Source: Anaerolineae bacterium (GTDB lineage Bacteria > Chloroflexota > Anaerolineae > Aggregatilineales > Phototrophicaceae). From it: DNA of 64,000 nt. The stretch covers positions 222,957 through 286,956 of the forward strand of contig JALHQT010000007.1 in assembly GCA_022841825.1 (NCBI GenBank), given 5' to 3'. Under the pieces are notes generated by a model that saw only the letters and a list, made by a program, of their open reading frames with translations, made no database searches and was not told where the DNA came from. Position 1 is the stretch's first letter; each line of letters opens with the position of its first letter. Shown piece after piece: positions 63,864-64,000 of the stretch. The position numbers were made by a program, and so were the translations under genes.

Positions 63864-64000
63864 ATGTCCAATGATACAACGATGATCCGCACCTACAAGT
63901 ACCGCCTGTATCCGCGCAAGGCGGAAGTTCGCGCACTTGAGATGATGCTTGCCCAGGGCTGCGAAGTCTACAACGCGGCGTTGGCGGAGTGCAAACTGCG
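63864..64000 (+). CDS. tnpB: TnpB/OrfB of IS605-type element, 5' part
   Basis: 45 residues are visible: MSNDTTMIRTYKYRLYPRKA then a segment ending VYNAALAECKL. This is the HTH_OrfB N-terminus of TnpB, an RNA-guided nuclease of IS200/IS605. GGAG lies 8 bases before the ATG. The gene is cut by the window edge. No tnpA is seen upstream, so it may be an IS1341-type element. Confidence 0.8.
   Translation, partial: MSNDTTMIRTYKYRLYPRKAEVRALEMMLAQGCEVYNAALAECKL

Overview
The window is a GC-rich, gene-dense bacterial chromosome segment. I infer a Chloroflexota (Anaerolineae-like) organism. The supporting signs are F420-type flavoproteins (a deazaflavin-dependent nitroreductase and a PPOX protein), GAF-cyclases, a kinase/FHA pair, secreted SH3 and glycosidase proteins, a split NAD synthetase, and many short palindromic repeats that also sit inside genes in frame. 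No rRNA, phage structural genes or CRISPR array were seen. One tRNA (Val, anticodon UAC) is present at 5164-5237 on the minus strand.

Layout. 1-5.1 kb: the end of a TPR protein with perfect 120-bp repeats, then a glycosyltransferase/GH130 operon. 5.1-9.0 kb: tRNA-Val with its terminator, a cNMP-binding/DUF1003 membrane protein, a zinc-ribbon protein and a secreted SH3 protein. 9.0-13.5 kb: a PIN toxin-antitoxin pair bracketed by a 131-bp duplication of the 3' end of a cyclase gene, then two translationally coupled GAF-cyclases. 13.5-16.3 kb: a TPR protein and an AT-rich HEPN-type gene. 16.3-25 kb: small membrane, TPR and oxidoreductase genes, and a DinB-MoxR-SGNH operon. 25-30 kb: thiolase, PPOX protein, and an Lgt-like, glutaminase (nitrilase-fold), NAD synthase operon. 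30-38.4 kb: SPFH protein, RecF, two single-domain response regulators, a SpoU methylase, MazG and an FtsX permease. 38.4-42.4 kb: a MmeI-like single-chain restriction-modification gene interrupted in frame by repeat elements and a DUF559 nuclease domain. 42.6-49 kb: a Ser/Thr kinase facing an FHA protein, a receiver-histidine kinase and homoserine dehydrogenase. 49-53 kb: a secreted protein, epoxide-hydrolase-like enzyme, MFS transporter, a second related secreted protein and a phosphodiesterase. 53-58.5 kb: a duplicated divergent two-gene module (an unknown ~470-aa protein facing a STAS/SpoIIAA-like protein) plus a response regulator. 58.5-64 kb: a LuxR/NB-ARC/TPR regulator, a YdhR-like protein, a secreted glycosidase and the start of an IS605-type tnpB.

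Most notable. (1) A family of palindromic elements with AACCTCACCCC/GGGGTGAGGTT ends has entered coding sequence in frame. Two copies bracket a DUF559 endonuclease domain inside the methylase domain of the MmeI-like enzyme. (2) The two adjacent cyclases have lost complementary catalytic residues, which predicts a heterodimer with one active site, like the mammalian C1/C2 arrangement. (3) The duplicated A/B modules share a promoter and an upstream 25-bp block. (4) Two gene cassettes are flanked by copies of a neighbouring gene's 3' end.
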